A DNA stretch of 64,000 nt. Source: Flavobacterium sp. 123 (GTDB lineage Bacteria; Bacteroidota; Bacteroidia; Flavobacteriales; Flavobacteriaceae). Shown one piece after another: positions 28,234 to 36,738 of the stretch. Position numbers and translations under genes: made by a program. Location: assembly GCF_003634825.1 (NCBI RefSeq), contig NZ_RBXD01000001.1, positions 1,758,501 through 1,822,500 on the forward strand. The letters are read 5' to 3'. Each line of letters begins with the position of its first letter. Positions within the stretch are counted from its first letter, which is position 1. The notes under the pieces were generated by a model that ran no database searches, was not told the origin of the DNA, and saw only the letters and a list, made by a program, of their open reading frames with translations.

Positions 28234-30795
28234 TTAGAATGGATAATTTATTCCAAAATTTAAAACGGAGTGCCCAAAATTATATTCTTTAAACCATCTT
28301 TCGCCTGTTTTTTCAGCTGGATTGTACGTTTTAAATCCTAAATCAAAACGAATTACAAAAAAACTTAAATCATATCGTAAGCCAAATCCACTACCCAAAG
28401 CAATGTCCTTTAAATCTCCTAATCCAGTAAAAGTTGATTTCTCATCCGTTACGTTATCAAGTACATTCCAAATGTTTCCTGCATCAGCAAATAGCGCTCC
28501 TTTAAGATTCCCAAAAATGTTGAATCTAAATTCGCTGCTGAGTGCAAGTTTCATATTTGCCTCATTAAAGTCGTTTACTGCTCCAGTACTTCCTGGTCCT
28601 AAACCATAAGGTTGCCAAGCTCTGTTATCATTTGAACCTCCTGCATAATAACTCCTAGAAAAAGGGATGTAATCAGAATTTCCAAAAGGAACTGCTATTC
28701 CAAAAAAGCTTCGTACAGCCAGAACTTTATCTTTTGACAAACTCCAATGTTTGATATACTCAAATTCTGTTTTGAAGTATTCAGAATATTCTAGGTTGAA
28801 TAGTTCGTGGTTTCCGTTTTGATTTCTTGGCAAACTAGCTGCATTTGAAATCAAAGATAAAAGCGACCCTGCAGATTCTACTTTGGTTCTGAAAAGATAA
28901 AAAGTATTATCGGTTAAGTCCTTTTTAGTGGTTTTTGAAAAAGTAAAACTAGTGGCTAAAATAAAATCATTCTCAGTAAGTCTAATTCTTCTTTCTTCGA
29001 TACTTTCTACGGATTTATAAAGTGCATCACTTGGATTCAAATCAGTATTTCCAGATAGTACATTTTTGGTGAAACCAATTGTGCCAGACTCGATGATTAA
29101 ATTTTTATCCTCAATATTGTCAAAATAAAGTTCGTTTTGATTGTATGTTTTTCCAATAGCATTTAATGCTTTATAGGAAGAACTATATACATTGAAATAA
29201 TTTTTTGGATTAAGATTTCTAACAAATTGCGCATTAAAAATGTCAAATCGTGCAGTGTTATTTTTCTTTGGAGTCCAATTATAGGATAATGCTCCCGTAA
29301 AATTTTCTTTGTCTAATCCAATGTTTCTTTGTTTAGCAAAACCAGTTGTTATAAGAGTAGAAGGAATCATACTTTTAGGAATGATTTTTTCGGTTTTGAA
29401 AGGCATGAAAATCCTTGGGAAACTTAGTTTTAAATCTACACCGTATTCCGAAACATTAAAAAAGTTGTTGTTTGGATTTGCTAAATCTTTTGATGAACCA
29501 ATGTTTACTCGCGTTCCTATTTCTAGTGTTTCTGCACCGTTGAATACATTTCGAACCGTTTCCGAAACACTGGCTCCAATTCCAAAATCTTGGATATTAG
29601 AATGAGTTACGTCAAATGTCGTTCCAAAACTGTATTTTTTTCTTGGCGTTAAATATATTTTTGCAATCAAAGATTGGGCTGTAGTATCTTTTGGATCCAC
29701 TTCATATTGTATGGATGGATAATTAAAAATTTTTAGATTATTTAAATAACGTGTGGTCAAAACCGTTTTGTTATCAGCAAATAAGCTTCCTTTAGTAATA
29801 AATATAGCGTCAGTTATTGCGTGAGGTTTATATTTTAGCTTCTTGTTGCTGTATAAATTGAAATTATTGAATGTTGTGCTATCCGTAATTTTAAGGTATT
29901 TTTCTGTTGGCGAATAATCGGTATAAATATTTACAGCACTTATTTTAAATATTTTAAAAGGTTCTGTTTTGCTTGAATCGTTTTCTTGATAGGAATAATT
30001 ATTTACAATTAAATTGACATTAGCTTGATTTACTTTCTTAATGGTGTCAATATCAAAAGTTACATAATTAGGCTGAAAATAATACACCCCATTATTTCTA
30101 AAATGAGTTGTAATTCGGTTTTTTTCATTTTCAAAATCTTCTGTTTTATATTGATTTCCAGATTTTAAAAACGATGCAGATTTTGTAACTTCATACAGCG
30201 AATCCAAAACAGGAGTCAAAATAGATGTTTTTAGTGTGTCTAGGGTGTATGGTTTCCCGGTTATAATAATGTATTTTAATTTTGCTTTTTTTGTGCCTGC
30301 AGCATCTATTTTAGAATTAGCCGTAACATTAAAATAACCATTATTGAAATAATAATATTTCAGTCTTAATAATGATTTTTCTGTTTTTGTTGAATCAATA
30401 ATTACAGGAGGCTCGCCAGTTTTTTTCAAAAAATCATGAATACCATGATACCAAAAAGATTTTCCTAATTGGTCTACTTGTTTGGCAGAAAGCCATTTTG
30501 CTTTTCTTTCGTATTTTCCAGGATGATTTGTAAATTTTGCTTGATAAGTTGAGTCAGGATTTAAGTTTGCCATGTTGTACATGTTCAATCTTAATCGGAA
30601 GCCTAATAAGGTTCCGTTAGGTTTTTGGTACAATTGATTAAAAACATTTTCGTCTTTAATTTTCTTATTATTTACAGAAATTTCATTTTTAGTAAGTAAT
30701 AATTTTCCATTCGGAACCCTCTTTACGGCATTACATGCGCAAATTAATATTGCTATTAGAATAAATGCTGTTATTTTTGTGGAAATATTTTTCAA
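28234..30795 (-). CDS. TamL-like outer membrane protein of the BamA/TamA (Omp85) family
   Basis: This 853-residue outer membrane protein has an N-terminal lipoprotein signal: a hydrophobic stretch ending in ICAC, with the lipidated Cys about residue 21. Such lipid-anchored Omp85 proteins (TamL) are a Bacteroidota feature. POTRA-like repeats fill residues ~30-400, and the beta-barrel occupies the C-terminal half with the Omp85 features GGSNDNRAW and the terminal LNFGINYPF. TamL is proposed to work with TamB in outer membrane biogenesis; no tamB lies in this window. The start is TTG: an in-frame TGA lies seven codons upstream with no ATG. Confidence 0.88.
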   Translation of the reverse strand: MKNISTKITAFILIAILICACNAVKRVPNGKLLLTKNEISVNNKKIKDENVFNQLYQKPNGTLLGFRLRLNMYNMANLNPDSTYQAKFTNHPGKYERKAKWLSAKQVDQLGKSFWYHGIHDFLKKTGEPPVIIDSTKTEKSLLRLKYYYFNNGYFNVTANSKIDAAGTKKAKLKYIIITGKPYTLDTLKTSILTPVLDSLYEVTKSASFLKSGNQYKTEDFENEKNRITTHFRNNGVYYFQPNYVTFDIDTIKKVNQANVNLIVNNYSYQENDSSKTEPFKIFKISAVNIYTDYSPTEKYLKITDSTTFNNFNLYSNKKLKYKPHAITDAIFITKGSLFADNKTVLTTRYLNNLKIFNYPSIQYEVDPKDTTAQSLIAKIYLTPRKKYSFGTTFDVTHSNIQDFGIGASVSETVRNVFNGAETLEIGTRVNIGSSKDLANPNNNFFNVSEYGVDLKLSFPRIFMPFKTEKIIPKSMIPSTLITTGFAKQRNIGLDKENFTGALSYNWTPKKNNTARFDIFNAQFVRNLNPKNYFNVYSSSYKALNAIGKTYNQNELYFDNIEDKNLIIESGTIGFTKNVLSGNTDLNPSDALYKSVESIEERRIRLTENDFILATSFTFSKTTKKDLTDNTFYLFRTKVESAGSLLSLISNAASLPRNQNGNHELFNLEYSEYFKTEFEYIKHWSLSKDKVLAVRSFFGIAVPFGNSDYIPFSRSYYAGGSNDNRAWQPYGLGPGSTGAVNDFNEANMKLALSSEFRFNIFGNLKGALFADAGNIWNVLDNVTDEKSTFTGLGDLKDIALGSGFGLRYDLSFFVIRFDLGFKTYNPAEKTGERWFKEYNFGHSVLNFGINYPF

Positions 30796-30814
30796 GTGTT
30801 CTAAAAATTTAATT

Positions 30815-30822
30815 CAAAAGTA
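30815..30822 (-). promoter_or_regulatory. -7 promoter box for the TamL-like gene
   Basis: The minus strand reads TACTTTTG, matching TAnnTTTG, 19 bp before the TTG start. This gives a very short leader and supports that TTG as the real start. Confidence 0.5.
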
Positions 30823-30831
30823 CATTATTTT

Positions 30832-31572
30832 ATGGTTAGTAAAAACCAAATAAAGCTTATATCGAGTTTACATCAAAAAAAACAACGAATTGCTAATCAA
30901 CTCTTTTTTGCAGAAGGGGTAAAAGTAATTCAAGAACTTTTGCAATCTAATTTTGAATTAGAACATTTGTATACTACACTTGATGATTTTAGCGAAGTTT
31001 CAAATGCTAAAAAAACAGTGATTAACGATAGTGATTTAAAAAAAATCAGTGCTTTAGCTACTCCAAATACTTGTTTAGCGGTTTTCAAAATACCCGCTGA
31101 GAAAAACAGCGATGAATCAGGTTTAATCCTAGCGTTAGATAGTATTCGTGATCCCGGTAATTTAGGAACTATATTGCGTCTATGTGATTGGTTTGGAATT
31201 CATCAATTGTTGTGTTCCAATGAAACGGTTGATATTTACAATCCTAAAGTGGTTCAGGCAACTATGGGTTCCATTGCTAGAGTAAATGTAAAGTATGTTG
31301 ATTTGGATGCTTTTATTGCTAAAACGAAACTTCCTGTTTTTGGTACTTTTATGGATGGTAAAAATATCTATACTTCTAAACTCCCAAAAGAAGGAATTAT
31401 TGTAATGGGAAATGAAGCGAATGGAATTTCAGAATCTATCGAAAAACTAATCTCGCAAAGGCTTACTATTCCTCGTTTTGGTGATCTACAAAAAACGGAA
31501 AGTTTAAATGTGGCAACAGCAACAGCAATTATTCTTAGTGAGTTCCGTAGGGGAGCTTTTTCTTTAGATTAA
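30832..31572 (+). CDS. TrmH/SpoU family RNA 2'-O-methyltransferase
   Basis: This is a 246-residue SPOUT methyltransferase. The N-terminal RNA-binding domain (residues 1-90) starts with LISSLHQKKQRIANQLFFAEG. The SpoU catalytic motifs are LDSIRDPGNLGTILRLCDW (motif 1), GNEANGISESI (motif 2) and TIPRFGDLQKTESLNVATA (motif 3), which forms the trefoil knot. It modifies a ribose in rRNA or tRNA, but the exact target cannot be read. It diverges from the TamL-like gene, with 36 bp between them. Confidence 0.93.
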   Translation: MVSKNQIKLISSLHQKKQRIANQLFFAEGVKVIQELLQSNFELEHLYTTLDDFSEVSNAKKTVINDSDLKKISALATPNTCLAVFKIPAEKNSDESGLILALDSIRDPGNLGTILRLCDWFGIHQLLCSNETVDIYNPKVVQATMGSIARVNVKYVDLDAFIAKTKLPVFGTFMDGKNIYTSKLPKEGIIVMGNEANGISESIEKLISQRLTIPRFGDLQKTESLNVATATAIILSEFRRGAFSLD

Positions 31573-31581
31573 TTTAATTTT

Positions 31582-32292
31582 TTAATGAAAAGTAAAATTA
31601 ATAAAGACTGCTCTTGATTTCATAGATTCAATATTGCTGGTCCAAGGACTGTTTGGGTCTTTGTCTCGAATCAACTCGTCATTAATACCAAAAACACCTC
31701 TGATTGAAGGGGAAAATATAAAATATTCTGAAAATAAATCTATCCCAAGGCCTAATTCATAATTAGTAGTCCAAGATTTTACTCTAAAACGTTGTTCTAA
31801 ATTATCATCCAATGATTTTGCATTACTGGATAAATTTAAAGTTGCAGATGCTCCTCCTAATAGATAAGGACGGACATTTCCAGTTCTTAAAGATGAAAAT
31901 TTTAAAAGAAGTGGAAAATGAATATAAGTGCTATTTACTTCTCTTATCGCGTCATTTTCTGTAGCAAAATTAGGATAGTATAGGTCTCTCTTCGTATAGT
32001 AAAGTCCTGGTTCAAAACGTAAGTTTATGTATTCTTGAAGTTTTAAATCAGCAACTAATCCTAAATTGAATCCAGTTGTTTTTTTAGTTTGAATATCCGG
32101 TCCTACGGTTTTATAATCTATTTTGAAGTCAAAAGAATTGAAGCCTAAATAGAATCCAAAATATAGTTTTTGTTTCTGCCAATTTTCCAAATTAATGATG
32201 GGGTCTTTGCTGAACATGCCTTTTGAAAATTGAGCATGCCCTTTTGTCGTTATAGACAGTAGGACTAAGACTAAAAAAACTATTTTTTTCAT
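31582..32292 (-). CDS. porT: PorT/SprT-like type IX secretion protein
   Basis: This is a 236-residue outer-membrane beta-barrel protein of the PorT family, required for type IX secretion and gliding in other Bacteroidota. The chosen start, MKKIVFLVLV, gives a clean signal peptide ending near GHAQ; the longer ORF adds 26 residues reading into ubiE. Family-like features are NLENWQKQKLYFGFYLGFNSFDFKI and the RFEPGLYYTKRDLYYPN segment. It is 22 bp downstream of ubiE, a pairing I associate with porT in Flavobacteria. A role in secretion is inferred from family only. Confidence 0.82.
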   Translation of the reverse strand: MKKIVFLVLVLLSITTKGHAQFSKGMFSKDPIINLENWQKQKLYFGFYLGFNSFDFKIDYKTVGPDIQTKKTTGFNLGLVADLKLQEYINLRFEPGLYYTKRDLYYPNFATENDAIREVNSTYIHFPLLLKFSSLRTGNVRPYLLGGASATLNLSSNAKSLDDNLEQRFRVKSWTTNYELGLGIDLFSEYFIFSPSIRGVFGINDELIRDKDPNSPWTSNIESMKSRAVFINFTFH

Positions 32293-32314
32293 ATTTGGCT
32301 GAAAATTATCAGTA

Positions 32315-33046
32315 TTATTTCTTTGAAGCGGAATAGATAGTAGCAACTCCAAATGTTTGTGGCATGGCAACTACATCTATAAACCCAGTTTTTCTCAAAA
32401 TATTGTTTAACGCTTCGCCATAAGGAAATGCAGCAGCGGATTCTGATAAATATCCATAGGCTACATTATCTTTAGAAAATAATTTACCAATAACAGGCAG
32501 TATGTTTTTACTGTAAAAATTATAACCTTGTTTATAAGGAGTTTTGTCTGGAACTGAGGTTTCTAAAATTACAAATAAGCCATTTGGTTTTAAAACTCTA
32601 AGAATTTCAGTCAATCCTTTTTCTAAATTCTCAAAATTTCGAACACCAAAGGCAACTGTTATTGCATCAAAATAATTGTCTTCAAACGGCATATTCTCTG
32701 AATCAGCCAAAACCATTTCAATTGTGTTCGATAGGTTTTTTGAAGCTATTTTTTTCTTTCCTACTTCTAGCATTCCAGAAGAAATATCCAACCCAATAAT
32801 TTTTTCAGCATTGGTTTCTGCCATTAATATGGCTAAATCTCCTGTTCCTGTAGCGATATCCAAAATAGTCTTAGGATTGGATTTAGAGACCATTTTTAAA
32901 ACTTTCTTTCTCCATTTTACATCAATCCCAAAAGAAATAACTCTATTAAGATTGTCGTAATTTCCAGAAATAGTATCAAACATTTTGGCAACTTGTTCTT
33001 TCTTACCTAATGTGGAATTTTTGTAGGGTGTGATTTTTTCAGACAT
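32315..33046 (-). CDS. ubiE: Demethylmenaquinone methyltransferase
   Basis: This SAM-dependent C-methyltransferase makes the last step of menaquinone (and ubiquinone, where present) synthesis. Motifs are [20 protein letters not shown] near the N-terminus, the SAM-binding [13 protein letters not shown], and [20 protein letters not shown], all typical of UbiE/MenG. Flavobacteria use menaquinone, so that is the probable substrate. The chosen ATG (MSEKITPYK) replaces a GTG five codons upstream. Length is 243 residues. Confidence 0.95.
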   Translation of the reverse strand: MSEKITPYKNSTLGKKEQVAKMFDTISGNYDNLNRVISFGIDVKWRKKVLKMVSKSNPKTILDIATGTGDLAILMAETNAEKIIGLDISSGMLEVGKKKIASKNLSNTIEMVLADSENMPFEDNYFDAITVAFGVRNFENLEKGLTEILRVLKPNGLFVILETSVPDKTPYKQGYNFYSKNILPVIGKLFSKDNVAYGYLSESAAAFPYGEALNNILRKTGFIDVVAMPQTFGVATIYSASKK

Positions 33047-33060
33047 TTTTTTTCTTTGCA

Positions 33061-33068
33061 CAAATATA
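33061..33068 (-). promoter_or_regulatory. -7 promoter box for ubiE-porT
   Basis: The minus strand reads TATATTTG (TAnnTTTG), 15 bp before the ubiE ATG. Because it overlaps the longer ORF start, it supports the ATG at 33046. Confidence 0.5.
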
Positions 33069-33224
33069 ATACAAACTATGCAAAGTATAAATGGCTTTCA
33101 GAATTAGAGAGAAATTTTATTTTTTGCTTTAAAATCAGGTTTAAATAGAGAAATGAGTAGAGAAATGTATGTTGTTTTTTGAAAAAATCACTAAAAGTGG
33201 GTATTGTGTTAAAGTTTTTTATTG

Positions 33225-33578
33225 ATGATTTTTACATTTCAAAAGATTAATTTTTTTTCAATGATTATAAGGGATTTAATGACCCAAATCAAATGGATGG
33301 TTCTTGTGCTACTTATCACATTTGTTCTTGTAAGTTGTTTCGAAAATACTGCTTTTTTTAGCAGAGGATTCTTTAAAGCGCATAATACGTTCTTAGGATT
33401 AAATTTGTTTTTGGAAATTTTAATTTTTTTTGTCTTTAGTACCTTCGTGGTATTTGGTATTAGAGGCTTTTTTGAGATGTACTCTCAGAAATCTTCAAAT
33501 ATTATAATCTTCGCTTCTGGAGTATTATTAATATTTGTTATTTTTTTTTTATGTTATCAGATACTCTTTCAAGAGTAG
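33225..33578 (+). CDS. Small hydrophobic membrane protein of unknown function
   Basis: This is a 117-residue protein with three strong hydrophobic segments (about residues 26-42, 58-79 and 89-111), probably inner-membrane. I recognise no family. The ATG at 33261 (MIIRDLMTQ) is a plausible shorter start. A terminator follows. Codon use looks like its neighbours. Confidence 0.65.
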   Translation: MIFTFQKINFFSMIIRDLMTQIKWMVLVLLITFVLVSCFENTAFFSRGFFKAHNTFLGLNLFLEILIFFVFSTFVVFGIRGFFEMYSQKSSNIIIFASGVLLIFVIFFLCYQILFQE

Positions 33579-33602
33579 GTCATTGCCCTTAATCATTGAA
33601 CA

Positions 33603-33632
33603 AAAAAACATCCTAATTAGGATGTTTTTTTT
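33603..33632. terminator. Bidirectional terminator
   Basis: A 28-nt perfect palindrome with arms AAAAAACATCCTAA and TTAGGATGTTTTTT, between the small membrane protein gene (+) and folA (-). Confidence 0.88.
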
Positions 33633-34113
33633 ATTTTCGAACGTAAGTTTGATAGGTATAATCAAATAGATGTTTCTCATCTTTTAGATTGAAATCAGAT
33701 TCAATTATTTCCCATTCTAAAGGATTTATTTCAGGGAAAAAGGCATCCGCTTCAAAATTATCATGGACTCTTGTTATTTCAATTTTATCTGCAAAAGGAA
33801 GTCCTAGATTATAGATTTCACCACCTCCAATGATATATATGGTTTCGTTTTCTGGGCAAACTTCTATGGCGTTTTGTAAGCTATTGACAACAATGCAACC
33901 TTCGGGATTGTAATCTTCCTGTCGGGTTATTACAACATGAGTTCTATTAGGTAAAGGTTTTGGAAAACTTTCAAATGTTTTTCTTCCCATAATAATGTAA
34001 TGGCCAGAAGTAAGTGTTTTAAATCTTTTGAAATCATTTGGTAAGTGCCAAACTAATTCATTGTTTTTGCCGAGAGCATTATTTTCGGCAACTGCTGCAA
34101 TCATTACAATCAT
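33631..34113 (-). CDS. folA: Dihydrofolate reductase
   Basis: This enzyme reduces dihydrofolate to tetrahydrofolate with NADPH. It is 160 residues with the family signatures AENNALGKNNELVWHLPNDF, the IIMGRKTFESF motif, LPNRTHVVITRQ and IYIIGGGEIY. It makes functional sense near thyA (35.1 kb), which turns methylene-THF into dihydrofolate; the two are on the same strand, separated by two other genes. A terminator lies just after the stop. Confidence 0.95.
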   Translation of the reverse strand: MIVMIAAVAENNALGKNNELVWHLPNDFKRFKTLTSGHYIIMGRKTFESFPKPLPNRTHVVITRQEDYNPEGCIVVNSLQNAIEVCPENETIYIIGGGEIYNLGLPFADKIEITRVHDNFEADAFFPEINPLEWEIIESDFNLKDEKHLFDYTYQTYVRK

Positions 34114-34129
34114 TGATCTAGTTTTTATT

Positions 34130-34456
34130 TTAAATTTCGTTTTTGATTTTTGTTTGTAGTTGGTCTATTTTTTTTTCCTGTTGGGAAACTAGACGATCAA
34201 TTTGCTCTCTTTCCCAATTTTTATTCATAAAACGGTCTGTAATATATACTTTGATAAAGTGTAAAATGAAAATAAAAAACCAAAAAGTAATTAGCCAAAT
34301 ATGCCAATTTGTGTTGGGGTTAAAATCAAAAAAATTATGAGCTACAAATAAAAACAAACTTCCTATAAGTAGCAAAACAAAATGAAAATAGAGTCTTTTT
34401 TTTTGTTTGATTCTCCTTCTGGCGTATTCGTAAAGTTCATGTTGCTCTTTTTCCAT
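34130..34456 (-). CDS. 2TM domain-containing protein
   Basis: This is a 108-residue membrane protein with the arrangement of the 2TM family: a basic N-terminal helix (YARRRIKQKKRLYFHF), two membrane segments (residues ~24-41 and 53-71), then a C-terminal charged helix (NKNWEREQIDRLVSQQEKK) that looks like a coiled coil. In other proteins this domain is found fused to LytTR sensory regulators. Function unknown. It lies 16 bp before folA on the same strand, so the two are probably co-transcribed. Confidence 0.85.
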   Translation of the reverse strand: MEKEQHELYEYARRRIKQKKRLYFHFVLLLIGSLFLFVAHNFFDFNPNTNWHIWLITFWFFIFILHFIKVYITDRFMNKNWEREQIDRLVSQQEKKIDQLQTKIKNEI

Positions 34457-34593
34457 GTATATTTATTTAGTTTATAAAGGTAAAATTTATTTTTTAAACA
34501 TATTCTTTTGATTATTAAATATTTAGTCCGAAAAGGATTTCTTATTTGGGATACAAAAAATTAAGAGGCATAATATAAGAATACTTCTATAAA

Positions 34594-34631
34594 TTAAGGA
34601 AGTTTTTGTCATTATCCTAAAAGTTCCTTAA
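34594..34631. repeat. Inverted repeat upstream of the CBM48 gene
   Basis: Thirteen-nucleotide arms (TTAAGGAAGTTTT and AAAAGTTCCTTAA) with one mismatch and a 12-nt loop. It ends just before the predicted -33 box of the next gene, so it could be an operator. Confidence 0.5.
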
Positions 34632-34635
34632 GTTC

Positions 34636-34666
34636 TTTGTGGGTTCAAATGATTTTACTTCCTTTG
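34636..34666 (+). promoter_or_regulatory. Possible promoter of the CBM48 gene
   Basis: TTTG (34636-34639), a 19-bp spacer and TTCCTTTG (34659-34666), one mismatch from TAnnTTTG. The start ATG follows about 28 bp later. Confidence 0.45.
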
Positions 34667-34693
34667 CCTCATAAATCTAAAAATGAAATAGTT

Positions 34694-34990
34694 ATGTCAA
34701 TAAAGAAACAATTTATAAAAACAAAACCAGTTTGTAAGGTTACTTTCTCAGTAGATGCAAAAGATGCTTCAGCAGTATCTGTAGTTGGAGATTTTAATAA
34801 TTGGGATCCTACAGTAGGAGCTTTGAGTAAGTTAAAAAACGGAACTTTCAAAGGAGCTTATGATTTGAATAAAGATGCTTCTTATGAGTTTAAATATGTA
34901 ATTGATGGGGCGTTTGTTAATGAGCCTGAAGCAGATTCTTTCAAATGGAATGATTTTGCAGGAGCAGAAAACAGTGTTTTATCTGTATAA
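34694..34990 (+). CDS. Isoamylase N-terminal/CBM48-like small protein
   Basis: This is a 98-residue stand-alone early-set (isoamylase N/AMPK glycogen-binding-like) domain. The sequence VVGDFNNWDP followed by LKNGTFKGAYDLNKDASYEFKYVIDG is diagnostic, as in GlgB N-termini and AMPK beta. Here there is no catalytic domain, so it may bind a glucan or another protein; no glycogen gene lies nearby. The start used is MSIKKQF; the longer ORF begins upstream, before the predicted promoter. Confidence 0.88.
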   Translation: MSIKKQFIKTKPVCKVTFSVDAKDASAVSVVGDFNNWDPTVGALSKLKNGTFKGAYDLNKDASYEFKYVIDGAFVNEPEADSFKWNDFAGAENSVLSV

Positions 34991-35000
34991 ATAAATAATT

Positions 35001-35028
35001 AAAAATCCGCTGCAAAGCGGATTTTTTT
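35001..35028 (+). terminator. Intrinsic terminator after the CBM48 gene
   Basis: An 11-bp stem (AAAAATCCGCT with AGCGGATTTTT), a 4-nt loop and a T-run. Confidence 0.9.
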
Positions 35029-35088
35029 ATATTATCTAGTGACCTAATTTAAATTGAATAATCAATTTGGATTAAATGTTTTAGCTAT

Positions 35089-35913
35089 TTATACGGCTAC
35101 ATTTCCTTTTATTAAGGCGTGTGGCTCATAACCTTCTAAAGTAAAGTCTTCGAAATCAAAATCGAAAATGTCTTTTATTTCTGGATTCAAAATCATTTTT
35201 GGTAATGCTTTTGGTTCACGAGATAATTGCAATTCGAGTTGTTCGAAATGATTGTTATAGATATGTGCGTCTCCAAAAGTGTGAATAAATTCTCCAGGGG
35301 CTAAATTGCAGACTTGAGCAATCATCATTGTTAGTAGGGCGTAAGAAGCTATATTGAAGGGAACACCTAAGAATATATCAGCACTACGTTGGTACAATTG
35401 ACAAGAAAGTTTTCCGTCAGAAACATAAAATTGGAAAAAAGCATGACACGGAGGTAATGCAGCTTTGTTATTTGCTACATTTTCGTCGAATGATTTTGAT
35501 GTGTCCGGAAGAACAGAAGGATTCCACGCAGAAACCAACATTCTTCGGCTGTTTGGATTTGATTTTAATTCTTTGATTAGCTCAGAGATTTGGTCAATTT
35601 CTTCACTGTTCCAATTGCGCCATTGATGCCCATAAACAGGTCCTAAATCTCCATTGGCATCAGCCCAAGCATCCCAAATTTTAACTCCGTTATCTTGAAG
35701 GTACTTAATGTTTGTGTCTCCTTTGAGGAACCAAAGCAATTCATAAATAATAGATTTTAGATGTAGTTTTTTAGTAGTGACCATCGGGAAACCTTCGCTG
35801 AGATCAAAACGCATTTGGTAACCAAATACACTTTTTGTTCCTGTTCCTGTTCGATCTCCTTTTTGACAACCGTTTTCCATGACATGTTGTACTAAATCTA
35901 AATATTGCTTCAT
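35089..35913 (-). CDS. thyA: Thymidylate synthase
   Basis: This enzyme makes dTMP from dUMP with methylene-THF. The catalytic Cys is residue 156 in [12 protein letters not shown], preceded by the folate/dUMP-binding [12 protein letters not shown], and [11 protein letters not shown] is present. Length 274 residues is normal. It lies 57 bp downstream of the bifunctional nuclease gene. Confidence 0.97.
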   Translation of the reverse strand: MKQYLDLVQHVMENGCQKGDRTGTGTKSVFGYQMRFDLSEGFPMVTTKKLHLKSIIYELLWFLKGDTNIKYLQDNGVKIWDAWADANGDLGPVYGHQWRNWNSEEIDQISELIKELKSNPNSRRMLVSAWNPSVLPDTSKSFDENVANNKAALPPCHAFFQFYVSDGKLSCQLYQRSADIFLGVPFNIASYALLTMMIAQVCNLAPGEFIHTFGDAHIYNNHFEQLELQLSREPKALPKMILNPEIKDIFDFDFEDFTLEGYEPHALIKGNVAV

Positions 35914-35970
35914 TTTATATTGGATTAATGAGTCAATCGTTGTTTTGTTAAATCAAAAAATGATCTAATA

Positions 35971-36600
35971 TTACGATTCTCTTTTTGAAATTTCGTCTCT
36001 AATTTTAGCCGCTTTTTCGTAGTCTTCATGTTCAACTGCTTGAGTAAGCAATTCATTTAACTCTTGTAGGCTGTGCTTTGAATAGGTTTGTCCTGATTGA
36101 TTACTTTCAACTTCTTGACCAAAAGTTTCAGGGTTTGAAAGAACATCGTCTATTTCTTGGGAATCTTTATTGGCTTCCGTAAGATTTGATTTCAGATAAA
36201 TTCCTGCTTTGTCTAAGATATTTTTGTATGTAAATATTGGAGCATTAAAACGCAATGCCAGAGCAATAGCATCTGATGTTCGAGCATCAATTATTTCTTC
36301 AATTTTATCTCTCTCACAAATGATACTAGAATAAAAAACACCATCAACCAGTTTGTGAATTATTACTTGTTTTACAACTATGTCAAAACGATCAGCAAAA
36401 TTTTTAAATAAATCATGAGTCAAAGGGCGGGGAGGTTTTATTTCTTTTTCTAAAGCAATAGCAATAGATTGCGCCTCAAAAGCACCGATGACAATTGGCA
36501 GTTTTCTTTCGCCGTCAACTTCATTTAAAATCAAAGCATAGGCTCCGTTTTGAGTTTGACTATAAGAAATTCCTTTTATGGATAATTTGACTAAGCTCAT
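35971..36600 (-). CDS. Bifunctional nuclease family protein (DUF151 plus UVR motif)
   Basis: This is a 209-residue protein. The DUF151 domain occupies residues 1-135, with LPIVIGAFEAQSIAIALE and the SDAIALALRFNAPI motif. A C-terminal UVR motif (LNELLTQAVEHEDYEKAAKI) resembles the UvrB/UvrC interaction helix. Family members have been reported to have DNase and RNase activity in vitro, but the physiological role is unclear. A promoter lies just upstream, inside a hairpin shared with etfA. Confidence 0.9.
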   Translation of the reverse strand: MSLVKLSIKGISYSQTQNGAYALILNEVDGERKLPIVIGAFEAQSIAIALEKEIKPPRPLTHDLFKNFADRFDIVVKQVIIHKLVDGVFYSSIICERDKIEEIIDARTSDAIALALRFNAPIFTYKNILDKAGIYLKSNLTEANKDSQEIDDVLSNPETFGQEVESNQSGQTYSKHSLQELNELLTQAVEHEDYEKAAKIRDEISKRES

Positions 36601-36662
36601 GTTGGTTTAAAATGGGTAAGTACAATGGTACTTTTTTGATAAAAATCCAGTAGTTTCTTTTT

Positions 36663-36718
36663 GTTAAAAAAAGATGCTACTTAAAGCAAAGATACAAATA
36701 TCTTGTTTTTAAGTAGCA
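36663..36718 (-). terminator. Terminator of the etfBA transcript
   Basis: On the minus strand, TGCTACTTAAA pairs with TTTAAGTAGCA (11 bp) around a 22-nt loop, then a T-run. It lies just after etfA and stops that transcript. Confidence 0.7.
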
Positions 36719-36720
36719 AA
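36687..36720 (-). promoter_or_regulatory. Promoter nested in the etfA terminator loop
   Basis: On the minus strand a TTTG (36717-36720) is followed, after 22 bp, by TATCTTTG (36687-36694), an exact -7 box. The latter lies in the loop of the terminator hairpin. It would drive the bifunctional nuclease gene and thyA. Confidence 0.5.
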
Positions 36721-36738
36721 TAAATTTATTAATTAGTC

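Noticed and set aside
32293..32370. Longer porT start with 26 extra residues
   Set aside because: The extension is a shadow of the ubiE 3' end, and MKKIVFLVLV gives a proper signal peptide.
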